In this document: piece after piece, positions 9,441 through 17,927 of the stretch
How positions within the stretch are numbered: the first letter of the stretch is position 1
Layout: each line of letters starts with the position of its first letter
From: Pseudobacteriovorax antillogorgiicola
GTDB lineage: Bacteria; Bdellovibrionota_B; Oligoflexia; Oligoflexales; Oligoflexaceae
Direction of reading: 5' to 3'
DNA: 64,000 nucleotides
Assembly: GCF_900177345.1 (NCBI RefSeq)
Contig: NZ_FWZT01000028.1
Coordinates: 1 to 64,000 of the forward strand
Made by a program: the position numbers and the translations under genes
Notes under the pieces: model-generated
What the model was told of the DNA's origin: nothing
Seen by the model: only the letters and a program-made list of their open reading frames with translations
The model's database searches: none

Positions 9441-11279
9441 TCATGTCCAATTGAGCCTTTCGGACCCATGCTGGTAAGAATCAAGATGCCGATCCTTGAC
9501 GATGGCCAGCTCTCTCATCAAGGTGGTATTCTGCCTCTGGTGCCCCGCCATGCGACAGCAAACATCATGAGTCATTTGAAGAGCATCGAGGATGAAGTCC
9601 CCTTGGTTGAGCATGATACAATCTGCTCGTTCGCCTCGGCTGACATCACTGACATCACCGCGGCTCGGGAGCCCGCTTTTTGCCAGAGACTCCAGAACTT
9701 GCGTCGCCCAAATCACCGGCACATGGGCTGCTCGGGCAAGGGTGAGAATTTCCTCCTGAAGTTCGGAAAGTCTAGAGAAGCCCACTTCAACAGCTAGATC
9801 GCCGCGAGCAATCATAATGCCAAGCTGATCAAGCTTCAATCCCTCGATAATAATGCTAGGCAAGTGATTGATTGCTTGCTTGGTTTCTATTTTAAGAACC
9901 ACACCCTTGCTCTGATCCAGTTGCCTGGAGTTTAGAAATTGTCTCAGCTCACGGACATCCTGAGCGTGCTTTATAAAAGAGAACGCGAAGATATCTGCAA
10001 CTCCGTGAAGTAGATCGATCGTTTCTTGATCGTCTGCGGTGAGAGCCGCAAGCTGAGGCGATTGATCGGGGAAGTTAATACCGCGATCGCCTTTCATAAC
10101 AAAGCCCTTGCTAGGTGCGCGAAGTACTTTCAAAACAACAAAACCAGAGATTTCATCCTTGTCATGAACCACGGTTGCTAGACGTCCATCGTCGAACACC
10201 ACTGGATCTCCCACTGCTAGAGTGTCCCAAAAGGCTTCGAAATTAGCCTCGATGCAGAAATGCTCTCCGTGGTAGTCGTTCATAGATAAACAAAGACTGA
10301 AAAGTTCCCCTTGGTGAATTCGATGTTGGATCTCCCAGGGCTCCAGGTGAGACACTGCTAGAACCAGATCATGACCGCGATGCAGTCTCGTAACATTTCC
10401 AAGGTAAGCATTGCGATAAGACTTTATGAATCGATGATCCTCAAAAACCTCTACCACTGCCCGACGCTTTCGACCACGCAAATCACGGAAATGCAAGACG
10501 TCACCATCGTTGAGGCTCGATAATTGACCACAAACGGGCAAGCACGGCTCACTATGATTTACCAGAGGATAGGACACTAAGTGTACACGAGCCGGCGTCA
10601 GCACATGGCCATAGGCATCCTTAGTGGTTTTTAGCTTAAAAACCCCTGGCCCCTGACCAAGTGATCGTGTTCTAATCTTAGGGCCAGATAGGTCACACAT
10701 CACTTTAATATCGAGGTCTTTTTTACGTGCTAGGTGCTTGACCTCTAGAGCGGTTTTGAACTGATCTTCAATGCTACCATGACCACAATTAATTCTTGCG
10801 AGCTCCATACCACCATCCATAAGCTGAGTTATTAACTCTTGGTCCTGATGGGCATCGCTTGGGATAGTGACCATAATTCTAGGGCGACGGTCGCCTCTTT
10901 TGGGGCCTAACAGTTTTTCGGTATGATCATCTAATAGTGCTTTCCCTTGTTTCAATTCATCATCAACACTTTCAATGGCGTTTAGCGGGTCAAAGTCATT
11001 ATCGGTGAATTTCAGCAACCATGCATGGCTCGCTTTCATGCTCCCATGAATGGCTAGCTCGCTGCGCCCCAAGGATGATAAGCCGACCGCTTGAAGATCG
11101 TCCTGCAATGGCCTTAGGTCGACATCACGAACACAAAGATACTGAAGAAAGTTGGTAAGGGATTGATGCTTGCCTGGCAGGGAGCCGCTAAGATTGGTGC
11201 GAGCACCGTCCATTTGCTCGATCAGTTCGGCTAGCTGCTGCTGCATATTAGCAAGACGGCTGGTCATCGAAGTTTTCAT
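9441..11279 (-). CDS. atypical pyruvate kinase
   Basis: A 612-residue pyruvate kinase homologue with an extra N-terminal domain of about 130 residues and no C-terminal allosteric domain. Recognisable motifs are ARINCGHG, CDLSGPKIRT, the KGDRG of the B-domain boundary, LKIET (catalytic Lys and Mg-binding Glu), ARGDLAVEVG, ATQVLESL and PSRGDVSDV. The two potassium-ligand positions differ from the standard enzyme: the Ser of NFSHG is Gly and the Thr of DTKGPEIRT is Leu. This could mean altered cation dependence. The start is set by AAAGGAGG five bases upstream. It is a single gene. It could be a second, specialised isozyme; phosphoryl transfer from PEP to ADP is inferred. Confidence 0.8.
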   Translation of the reverse strand: MKTSMTSRLANMQQQLAELIEQMDGARTNLSGSLPGKHQSLTNFLQYLCVRDVDLRPLQDDLQAVGLSSLGRSELAIHGSMKASHAWLLKFTDNDFDPLNAIESVDDELKQGKALLDDHTEKLLGPKRGDRRPRIMVTIPSDAHQDQELITQLMDGGMELARINCGHGSIEDQFKTALEVKHLARKKDLDIKVMCDLSGPKIRTRSLGQGPGVFKLKTTKDAYGHVLTPARVHLVSYPLVNHSEPCLPVCGQLSSLNDGDVLHFRDLRGRKRRAVVEVFEDHRFIKSYRNAYLGNVTRLHRGHDLVLAVSHLEPWEIQHRIHQGELFSLCLSMNDYHGEHFCIEANFEAFWDTLAVGDPVVFDDGRLATVVHDKDEISGFVVLKVLRAPSKGFVMKGDRGINFPDQSPQLAALTADDQETIDLLHGVADIFAFSFIKHAQDVRELRQFLNSRQLDQSKGVVLKIETKQAINHLPSIIIEGLKLDQLGIMIARGDLAVEVGFSRLSELQEEILTLARAAHVPVIWATQVLESLAKSGLPSRGDVSDVSRGERADCIMLNQGDFILDALQMTHDVCCRMAGHQRQNTTLMRELAIVKDRHLDSYQHGSERLNWT

Positions 11280-11604
11280 AACGCCTCCTTTGGTATCGAG
11301 TTTGCAGTACCTTGAGAGCGTAGGATCGAAGCTAGGTTTACCATGATCTCAATTGTCAAATAAAGCAAGCAACGAATGAAAGGACTCCAAAGGAGGCAAA
11401 ACACGATTCCAAGAACCGCACTCTTTTTTACACTCCGGATAACTTGCACTATTGACGAGTTCGGTTCGCTATGTCACTTTACCAGTGTGTAAGGTATCTA
11501 TTTAAGGAAACAAAGAGCTTTCAGTTCTCACAGAAGTAATTGCTCTTTCCGTTTTATCCTTTATGCTCACCGTCTCTGGTAACGAACAGAAGCGAAGGAT
11601 TGCC
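11280..11604. other. divergent intergenic region
   Basis: This gap separates the divergently transcribed pyruvate kinase gene and the secreted leucine-rich gene and should contain both promoters. No clear dyad, riboswitch or small gene was recognised. A GAAGG ribosome site lies just before 11605. Confidence 0.4.
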
Positions 11605-12267
11605 ATGATTGATTCAATAAGATTGCGAATACTGTTTTTAATGTCGCTTATTCATTCGGTTAGTAGCTATGGGACAGAAAAGGCTGCCTGCCCGGAAGGT
11701 CAATCTTGGAACGATACTTGGAAAGCCTGCTTACTGACAATTCCTAGTTGTGCCGAACAGGAGTACCTCGACCAGGCCTCCATGACATGTAAGGCGATCA
11801 GAAGCTACGTGGATAAGGAAAGCTGCCAGCGGCAGGGCCTCCGCTTTGATCAGAAATCTCGGAACTGTCAACCATTAAACTTTGTCGATCGCTGTGAATC
11901 GTCGGAGCACTCCTATGATTTTCTTCGAACCATGTCGATCATCGTCAATAGCCTGCAAGCAAAGTCTTGTCGTGAAGCTTTTGAAGAGATTGAGCGCACG
12001 AAAAGCCTGAAGCTCAATGACCCTCATTTCGTGGTTGGTAGCCTTGAGCCTCTACGCTACTTGCCCAATCTTGAGTATCTCGACCTAAGCTATCAGAGGC
12101 TTGATCATATCGACGACCTAAGTGAGCTGAAACGCTTAAAAACCGTAGTCATCACTGGCAATGATATCCAAGACCTATCACCCATCAAGGGAATCAGAGG
12201 GCTACAGCTCATCGATCATAGCGACGAGGATCATTCTGCGCCCGCTGATAACTCATTAGTTTACTGA
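11605..12267 (+). CDS. secreted leucine-rich repeat protein
   Basis: A 220-residue exported protein. The ATG at 11605 follows GAAGG and opens a signal peptide (LRILFLMSLIHSVSS). An earlier ATG at 11563 would put 14 polar residues in front of the signal and is disfavoured. Residues 25-100 are rich in Cys (seven or more, spaced as in small disulfide-bonded domains). The C-terminal third holds two to three leucine-rich repeats of the internalin/SDS22 type (LRYLPNLEYLDLS, LSELKRLKTVVITGN, LSPIKGIRGLQLID). It probably mediates a protein contact in the periplasm or at the surface; the partner is unknown. Confidence 0.7.
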   Translation: MIDSIRLRILFLMSLIHSVSSYGTEKAACPEGQSWNDTWKACLLTIPSCAEQEYLDQASMTCKAIRSYVDKESCQRQGLRFDQKSRNCQPLNFVDRCESSEHSYDFLRTMSIIVNSLQAKSCREAFEEIERTKSLKLNDPHFVVGSLEPLRYLPNLEYLDLSYQRLDHIDDLSELKRLKTVVITGNDIQDLSPIKGIRGLQLIDHSDEDHSAPADNSLVY

Positions 12268-12290
12268 TTATCGATTTTTGGCTTGATTCG

Positions 12291-12641
12291 CTAGCTGGCG
12301 TAACGTTGTAAAAGGGTTCCCACCTCGGCAATCACTTTTGGATAAAGTTCAGAGAACTCCTTAAGTGAATCTGTAATGCCATCGGCGGTTCCTGCCTTAG
12401 CCGTTGTTTCCATTCCCAAAGCCAAGTCGTAGAGCTTGGGGCAGTAAAAGTTTCCCACCATTCCCTTGAGGCTATGGAGTTCTTCGCTGAGTGCATGATA
12501 GTCTGTACCCTGCAAAAGACCTTCTAGTTTGACAACTGATTCTTTTACTCCAACTTCAAATTTGGGCAGCATCATCTCAATAATATCCATGCTATCTTCG
12601 TATTCAGATAGAAACTGTTCTTCATCGATGTATGTTGTCAT
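12291..12641 (-). CDS. stand-alone Hpt phosphotransfer protein
   Basis: A 116-residue protein that is a single histidine phosphotransfer (Hpt) domain: a four-helix pattern with the phosphorylated His in ELHSLKGMVGNF, at residue 56 from the ATG at 12641. A TTG two codons upstream is the alternative start. The GNF following the His helix is the usual Hpt signature. It has no output domain and sits alone, convergent with the leucine-rich protein. Hybrid kinases that end in a receiver, such as the one at 2355-4418, need such a protein; pairing with that kinase is inference. Confidence 0.88.
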   Translation of the reverse strand: MTTYIDEEQFLSEYEDSMDIIEMMLPKFEVGVKESVVKLEGLLQGTDYHALSEELHSLKGMVGNFYCPKLYDLALGMETTAKAGTADGITDSLKEFSELYPKVIAEVGTLLQRYAS

Positions 12642-12773
12642 AGTCAAATTCCGTCGTTCTTGCCGTTGTCTTCTTGCTCATCGACAAACACCACAAAATT
12701 TTCTTTAAAAAACGACTTTCTTTCAGAATGGTAACAAATAGGCAGGAAGCAAGGCTCAGAGCCAAGCAACTAG

Positions 12774-12789
12774 GGCTTCGTAAGAAGCC
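12774..12789 (-). terminator. stem-loop downstream of HicB-like gene
   Basis: A perfect 6-bp stem (GGCTTC/GAAGCC) with a four-base loop lies 38 bases after the stop of the HicB-like gene on its strand. No T-run follows it, so its role as a terminator is tentative. Confidence 0.3.
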
Positions 12790-12826
12790 ACTTTATTAAA
12801 TTATATCAGGACTATAGATGGGTCAG

Positions 12827-13243
12827 CTAATCGGTACGCTTCTTGACACTTACAATCACATCGAGCCCCAAAGCATCCAGCATGGAAAAGAATTGAGCCG
12901 CAGTAGACTGGCGAGAGCCTGATTCAATCTCCTTCCACAGTTCTGAATCAACACCTTTCGCCCGAGAGGCAATGCGACTTAGGGGCTCTTCTACTGTCTC
13001 ACGGTGGCGCTTGATCATCACGTGAAGTATTTGGCCGGGTTTTTTGAAGCGAACACCAAAAACACCTTGAAGCTCGTGGAGCCAGTCGAACGTTGCGATA
13101 ACATCAGGAAATTCCTCTGAAAAAACTTCCTTTAACTCGTTAAAAGCATCCTCCTTGCTATCCCCCTGAACCATCAAATCAAGACCCGGTACATCTGCCA
13201 GCCAGCAGCCAGCGTCCTCGAATACTATACCATTGAGTTGCAT
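12827..13243 (-). CDS. HicB-like antitoxin fold protein with HTH
   Basis: A 138-residue protein. The N-terminal half has the HicB pattern of a partial RNase H fold (GCWLADVPGLDLMVQGDSKE then an amphipathic helix). The C-terminal half (about 85-138) resembles an Xre-type helix-turn-helix (LSRIASRAKGVDSELWKEIE). This is the layout of DNA-binding HicB antitoxins. No HicA toxin of about 60 residues is found on either side: the 185 bases downstream hold no such gene, and upstream is an SH3 anchor gene 10 bp away. It is an orphan antitoxin or a repurposed regulator. Confidence 0.65.
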   Translation of the reverse strand: MQLNGIVFEDAGCWLADVPGLDLMVQGDSKEDAFNELKEVFSEEFPDVIATFDWLHELQGVFGVRFKKPGQILHVMIKRHRETVEEPLSRIASRAKGVDSELWKEIESGSRQSTAAQFFSMLDALGLDVIVSVKKRTD

Positions 13244-13253
13244 TCATGTTTCC

Positions 13254-13895
13254 TTATCGCAGTCGAATCCCAGAGTTACGGCGCTTCTGGCCTCTGGGTT
13301 TCATGTAAGGTAAAACAAAACCTACCAAGGTGCCAAGAGCAATAGCAAAGATTCCTAGCTTGATGCCCTCATTTCGCTGATCTTCTTCCAAAAGGAAGTT
13401 TTTCTCTTTGACGTCAGTTAGCTCTTTCTCCAATTGAACAACCTTAGCTTTCAGGCTTTGATTTTCCTGATCAATTTCCACAGCTGAAGATGACACTTTC
13501 TTAATCCGCTCCAATTGATTCACCAGTCCATCTCGTTCCGACTTAAGACTTTCTGCCTGTGACTTAAATTGGTTTAGCTCCTGGCGAATCTCTGTCATGC
13601 GTTTCATGTCGTCATTCAGTTGCTCTAGCTTCATGGCAGCGATTGGCTCATCAAGAAGGAATCGAGCTTTAACCCAACCTTGCCTCTGCTTTTCTCCGTG
13701 TGACTTGATCTCAGTATATTCATCCGCCGACTTGAGAGCCGTTACCTGAGTCCCGCTTTTTAGATAGCCGATGATCTTGTGCTTATTAGACGGGCCCGTG
13801 CGAACTGGGATGTATAAGACATCAGAAACATACTTGCGTGCTGCGAATGAGTTCATGGAGATAAGGAGCAATGTGATAAGGCCGATGTATTTCAT
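13254..13895 (-). CDS. SH3 and membrane-anchor periplasmic protein
   Basis: A 213-residue protein with the layout of the TIGR04211 (YgiM-like) family: a signal peptide (residues 1-18), a bacterial SH3 domain (about 20-82, with LYIPVRTGPSNKHKIIGYL), a long coiled coil (about 85-175), one transmembrane helix (GIFAIALGTLVGFVLPYM) and a short, very basic cytoplasmic tail. It is anchored in the inner membrane with the SH3 domain and coil in the periplasm. SH3b domains of this kind often bind cell-wall peptides; the ligand is unknown. It lies 10 bp upstream of the HicB-like gene on the same strand, so the two may be cotranscribed. Confidence 0.82.
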   Translation of the reverse strand: MKYIGLITLLLISMNSFAARKYVSDVLYIPVRTGPSNKHKIIGYLKSGTQVTALKSADEYTEIKSHGEKQRQGWVKARFLLDEPIAAMKLEQLNDDMKRMTEIRQELNQFKSQAESLKSERDGLVNQLERIKKVSSSAVEIDQENQSLKAKVVQLEKELTDVKEKNFLLEEDQRNEGIKLGIFAIALGTLVGFVLPYMKPRGQKRRNSGIRLR

Positions 13896-14223
13896 GACTG
13901 TCCCTCTGTGGCAATAAATTCCGTCTATCCTTGCTAGTTAGCATAGGGCCAAAAAATTTCAAACTATCGAACGCCAGGGATTTCCGGCCAGACAAGAGTT
14001 TCCCGCCTCCATGACCAGTTCGACACCTTCAGAAGCCCCAAGACCCAGCCCACAGGACTACCCGCCACAAAAAACCTGTATCCTTTCTGCCACAGCTTAA
14101 TTTTTTCAAAGGATCAGATGACTTGCCTCACATGGCTGTTTCACCAAAAGAGCGCCCCATGGTAAAACGTAAGCGTGAAAGCTCACTCTATGAAATTGAA
14201 TCGTAATTCGGGAAGGACGTTCT
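13896..14223. other. divergent intergenic region, no gene
   Basis: A gap of 328 bases between the SH3 protein gene and the GNAT-nitrilase gene, which point away from each other. It should hold both promoters. I see no open frame with coding character, dyad or known RNA in it. Confidence 0.4.
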
Positions 14224-15774
14224 ATGCTGCAGGTGAGACAGGCGAAACCCCAAGACATCGTCGCTATTCGTGACTTGGCTAAAAAGTGTTATCCTACTGA
14301 GCCTCCATACACCCTGGCGATGCTTCGGGGTCACATCAACCACTTCCCCGAGGGTCAGTTTGTTTGTGAATACGAAGGTAAGATCGTCGGCTACTGCGCC
14401 ACATTCATTGTATCCGGCAATGTTGCCCTGCACCCTCACACTTGGATTGAAGTAAGCGGTGGTGGCTTCGCCAGTACCCACGACCCTAAGGGCAATTACC
14501 TTTATGGCATGGAAGTCTGTGTGGACACCAGTTACAGGCACCTCCGCATCGGTAAGCGCCTTTATAACGCTCGGAAGAAACTCTGCCAGTACCTACGGCT
14601 TGAAGGCATCATTTTCGGTGGTCGAATTCCCGGCTATGGCCGCCGCGAAAAGTCTGTGGAAAGCCCTGAAGAGTATGTCGAGCTTGTCAAGCAACGGAAG
14701 TTTCGAGACACCGTGGTCAATTTTCAGCTCAGACAAGGCTTCGAATTTAGGGGGATTTTGCCAGGCTATCACCCTGATGATCGGGAGTCTCGTGGCTATG
14801 CAACTCTTATGGTATGGCGCAATCCAGAGATCGAGCCTGGTACGCCACGAACCTTGGACGATGAAAGCACCCGCAGTCAACGGCTGCACAAAAGAGTCCG
14901 CGTAGCAACGGTTCAGTACGGCCAACGATCCTTGGATTCCTTTGAAACTTTTAAAAAGTATGTTGAATACTTTGTGGATGTGGTTGCCTCTTACGAAGCA
15001 GATTTTGTGACCTTTCCAGAGTTATTCACAGTTCAACTGCTTTCAATCGATAACAAGGCTGATCTCACCCCGGCTCAAGCCATGGAAACGCTAACTCGCT
15101 ATACCGAGCCGTTTAAAGAGTTCATGCTAGAACTAGCAATTCGCTACAACATCAACATCATTGGCGGCTCCCACCCCACCAAAACCAACGATAGCAACGA
15201 TAGCAACGAAGTTTATAATGTTTGCTACGTGTTCCTCCGCCAAGGTGAGATCTATGAACAGTATAAAATTCACCCTACCCCAGACGAACGCTATTGGTGG
15301 AATATTAGAGGGGGCCATGAGGTAAGCGTTATTCCCACAGACTGCGGGCCTATCGGAGTCTTGATCTGCTATGACTCCGAGTTTCCCGAGTTGGGCCGTC
15401 ACCTGATCAATCAAGGTGCAAAGTTGCTATTTGTGCCATTTTGCACGGACGAACGGCAAAGCTACCTGCGCGTCCGCTACTGTGCTCAAGCCCGTGCTGT
15501 GGAGAACCAATGTTTTGTGGTGCTATCTGGCAACGTAGGAAACTTGCCGGGGGTTCCCAACATGGATATTCAATATGGGCAAAGCTGTATCTTAACCCCC
15601 TGTGACTTTAGTTTTGCTCGTGATGGCATTGCAGCGGATACTACACCTAATGTGGAGACTGTTGCCATGGCTGACCTTCGCTTTGATGACCTTACTTATG
15701 CTAGGAACAGCGGCACGGTGCAGAACCTTAAAAACAGGCGCCACGATCTTTATTCGATCCGTTGGAAAAAGTAA
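14224..15774 (+). CDS. GNAT acetyltransferase / carbon-nitrogen hydrolase fusion
   Basis: A 516-residue bifunctional protein. Residues 1-210 form a GNAT acyltransferase domain with the acetyl-CoA loop region around YRHLRIGKRLYNAR. Residues 225-510 form a nitrilase-superfamily domain with the full catalytic triad: Glu266 (TFPELF), Lys348 (YKIHPTPDE) and Cys382 (LICYDSEFPE). This fusion is a recurrent bacterial architecture whose substrate is not established. An amidase that releases an amine, paired with an acyltransferase that modifies it, is plausible. The start follows GGAAGG. It ends just before a strong terminator. Confidence 0.9.
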   Translation: MLQVRQAKPQDIVAIRDLAKKCYPTEPPYTLAMLRGHINHFPEGQFVCEYEGKIVGYCATFIVSGNVALHPHTWIEVSGGGFASTHDPKGNYLYGMEVCVDTSYRHLRIGKRLYNARKKLCQYLRLEGIIFGGRIPGYGRREKSVESPEEYVELVKQRKFRDTVVNFQLRQGFEFRGILPGYHPDDRESRGYATLMVWRNPEIEPGTPRTLDDESTRSQRLHKRVRVATVQYGQRSLDSFETFKKYVEYFVDVVASYEADFVTFPELFTVQLLSIDNKADLTPAQAMETLTRYTEPFKEFMLELAIRYNINIIGGSHPTKTNDSNDSNEVYNVCYVFLRQGEIYEQYKIHPTPDERYWWNIRGGHEVSVIPTDCGPIGVLICYDSEFPELGRHLINQGAKLLFVPFCTDERQSYLRVRYCAQARAVENQCFVVLSGNVGNLPGVPNMDIQYGQSCILTPCDFSFARDGIAADTTPNVETVAMADLRFDDLTYARNSGTVQNLKNRRHDLYSIRWKK

Positions 15775-15794
15775 AAACCCTTATTACCAAAAAA

Positions 15795-15826
15795 CTCCAC
15801 GGGTCATTCGAACCCGTGGAGTTTTT
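15795..15826. terminator. bidirectional rho-independent terminator
   Basis: A perfect 10-bp GC-rich stem (CTCCACGGGT at 15795-15804, ACCCGTGGAG at 15812-15821) with a 7-base loop, an A-run before it and a T-run after it. It lies between two convergent genes and can stop transcription from both sides. Confidence 0.93.
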
Positions 15827-15856
15827 AATCGATGGATAAACTTAATGGTCGCCTTT

Positions 15857-16750
15857 TCAGCCATTTTTACCAGGCATAGCAGCCTTTAAAGCCTCGCTTG
15901 CAGACTCCGAAAAATCCAAAGTTCTGATTGGAAATGGAATATCGATACCAGCGCCATCAAGAGCTTTTTTAGCAGCAACAATCGCCTTATGTCTCACATC
16001 GAGGAAGCTAGGACCACCGGGATACTTGATCCAGATATAGCCGACCAGGTTTACAGATGAAACACCCAACCCTTCCACGAAAACTGTTGGCTCAGGATCA
16101 TTTAGAACATCATCTAAACCCTTCACAGCTTCCAAAATGAGATCTTTCGCCTGATTCAAATCAGCGTCGTAGCTAACACCAATATTGAGTGTGATCCGTC
16201 TTTGGCCATAGCTGCTGTAATTGGTAAACTTTCGCTCCATGAAATGCTTGTTGGGAATCACAATTTCCTGCCCCGAAAAGTTACGCATCACAGTATCGCG
16301 AATTCTGACATCCACAACAGTGCCAAGTTCACCATCGATCTCGATTACATCGTTAAGTTTAATCGGCGCTCTGATGCCAATCATAATGCCTGAAACAAAA
16401 TTTGCCGCTAGGTCTTGGAATGCAAAACCAAGTGCTAAACCCATGACCCCAACACCAGCTAGGAGTGAAAAAACCGCTTGCTGAAGTTGGAGCACGCTTA
16501 GTGCGAGAATGAACCCTACCGCGATCACAGACACCCGCGCCATTGAGCTTAATAGATTGCAAAGGCTCGGATTCACCACAGTCCGACCTATAACCGAAGA
16601 CACAATACGTGCTGTCCACCGCGCTAGAATCCAGAAAGTAACTAGGAGAACCAACGCCACTGCGATATTCGGCAAGCTCTCAATAAACTTTTCTACCCAG
16701 CCCCATAACTTATCGTTCAATGCTTCGAAGGCAACCTGTATCGACTCCAT
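15857..16750 (-). CDS. small-conductance mechanosensitive channel (MscS)
   Basis: A 297-residue MscS-family channel. It has three transmembrane segments in residues 15-115; the pore helix is marked by LLAGVGVMGLALGFAFQDLAANF. Then come the beta domain (GIRAPIKLNDVIEIDG, VMRNFSGQEIVIPNKHFM) and a mixed alpha-beta C-terminal vestibule. Length and motif order match the E. coli channel. The ATG at 16750 is chosen because it follows AAGGA; a Met 12 codons upstream is also open. It releases solutes on hypo-osmotic shock. It is convergent with the GNAT-nitrilase gene across the terminator at 15.8 kb. Confidence 0.93.
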   Translation of the reverse strand: MESIQVAFEALNDKLWGWVEKFIESLPNIAVALVLLVTFWILARWTARIVSSVIGRTVVNPSLCNLLSSMARVSVIAVGFILALSVLQLQQAVFSLLAGVGVMGLALGFAFQDLAANFVSGIMIGIRAPIKLNDVIEIDGELGTVVDVRIRDTVMRNFSGQEIVIPNKHFMERKFTNYSSYGQRRITLNIGVSYDADLNQAKDLILEAVKGLDDVLNDPEPTVFVEGLGVSSVNLVGYIWIKYPGGPSFLDVRHKAIVAAKKALDGAGIDIPFPIRTLDFSESASEALKAAMPGKNG

Positions 16751-17090
16751 ATTAAAACGATTCCTTTCCGTACCTATCCATGTCAATTATTCTGCTGCGG
16801 ACCGATAGCTCCACCGCTATCGTCAGACCGTGCCCATGTTTGATGCTACGAGCTGCAAGGGGTATACCACGAGCATTTTGCGTTCGCCAACAGAACCTTA
16901 CACTCCTGACCGCTGCAAGCTGTAGCATTGTCCCTTTGCCTTGGCTGGCTAGTGTATGGTTCAGCCTTCATACAATGGGTAGGAGCACACCATTGTAAAG
17001 CTATTCCAAAGGGCACAGGCTTTGCATCGCCGCAGCTGTGAGATAGAGTGAACGTCTCTCTGTAGCAATCAACTAATCAAGATAATCAAT
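16751..17090. other. divergent intergenic region with two dyads
   Basis: No gene is seen between the MscS and phospholipase genes. Two perfect inverted repeats stand out: CGATAGC/GCTATCG at 16803-16809 and 16816-16822, and TACAATGG/CCATTGTA at 16971-16978 and 16990-16997. The second lies about 95 bases before the phospholipase start and is operator-like. No regulator can be assigned. Confidence 0.4.
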
Positions 17091-17927
17091 ATGACACCCA
17101 ATTCATCGCGGCGACTTCTTATATGGATACTGTTTCTCAACCTAAGCCCAAGCAAAGCATGGGCTGTGCAAGGCATGAATACGCAGAAAAACCGGGTCGA
17201 TGATACGGAGGATCTCATCATCAATCAAATGCGCGAAGAACAGGCAGAGAATATCTACCGCCTGCGGGATGTCTACATGCTGGGAGGCAACCCAAATACC
17301 AAGGTTCAGCTAAGCGCTAAATTCAAGCTGCTGAAGTCTCAACCACTATACTTCGGCTACACCCAGAAAATGTTTTGGGACTTGCTTAGGAAAGACTCTA
17401 ACCCCTTTCGCGATATCACATACAATCCAGAAATCTTTTACACTCAGGAAATGACCGCATCCGATAGCTCTCTCAAATTCCTGAGTGTCGGCTTGGATCA
17501 TCGATCCAATGGTAAGGCTGAGGAAGAGTCCCGTGCCTACAATGCCGCTTTCGTTCAAGGCGATGGTCGGTGGAAGATCGCCGACATCCCGGGCACCTGG
17601 AGCTTACGGCTTCAGAACGTCTTCTCCGTAGACAAAACCAATCCAGACATTCGCGAACATATTGGCTTCTGGGAAGCACGGGTCTCTGTCGCTGACTTGT
17701 TCGGTGATCGACTGGCCTATAAAGTTGAGGCTTACCTGAATGTCTTCGCAGGTGGTCCTTACGGAGTGGATTTAAGCCAAGGCGGCCAAGAGCTGGGCTT
17801 TAAGTTCAGAACTAGAATCTTTGGCTTCTTCCCTTACCTCATGTTTCAAGTATACTACGGCCACAAAGAATCACTTTTGGAGTATCAGGACTACACGAAA
17901 GCTTACCGGTTTGGAATTCTGCTTTAG
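17091..17927 (+). CDS. pldA: outer-membrane phospholipase A
   Basis: A 278-residue exported protein with a signal peptide (hydrophobic LLIWILFLNLSPSKAWA). The OMPLA active site is intact: HRSNG with His137 and Ser139, and Asn151 in SRAYN. The 12-residue Ser-Asn spacing is the same as in E. coli (His142, Ser144, Asn156). Ser147 matches the calcium-site serine. Alternating hydrophobic strands and a final strand ending in FGILL fit a 12-strand beta barrel. It hydrolyses phospholipids that reach the outer leaflet. The stop overlaps the stop of the convergent EEP gene by four bases. Confidence 0.92.
   Translation: MTPNSSRRLLIWILFLNLSPSKAWAVQGMNTQKNRVDDTEDLIINQMREEQAENIYRLRDVYMLGGNPNTKVQLSAKFKLLKSQPLYFGYTQKMFWDLLRKDSNPFRDITYNPEIFYTQEMTASDSSLKFLSVGLDHRSNGKAEEESRAYNAAFVQGDGRWKIADIPGTWSLRLQNVFSVDKTNPDIREHIGFWEARVSVADLFGDRLAYKVEAYLNVFAGGPYGVDLSQGGQELGFKFRTRIFGFFPYLMFQVYYGHKESLLEYQDYTKAYRFGILL

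Noticed and set aside
9468-9797. 109-codon plus-strand frame
   Set aside because: It lies entirely antisense to the pyruvate kinase gene, whose catalytic motifs are clear.
13896-14223. Possible small RNA or riboswitch upstream of the GNAT-nitrilase gene
   Set aside because: No stable dyad or known consensus was found by eye.
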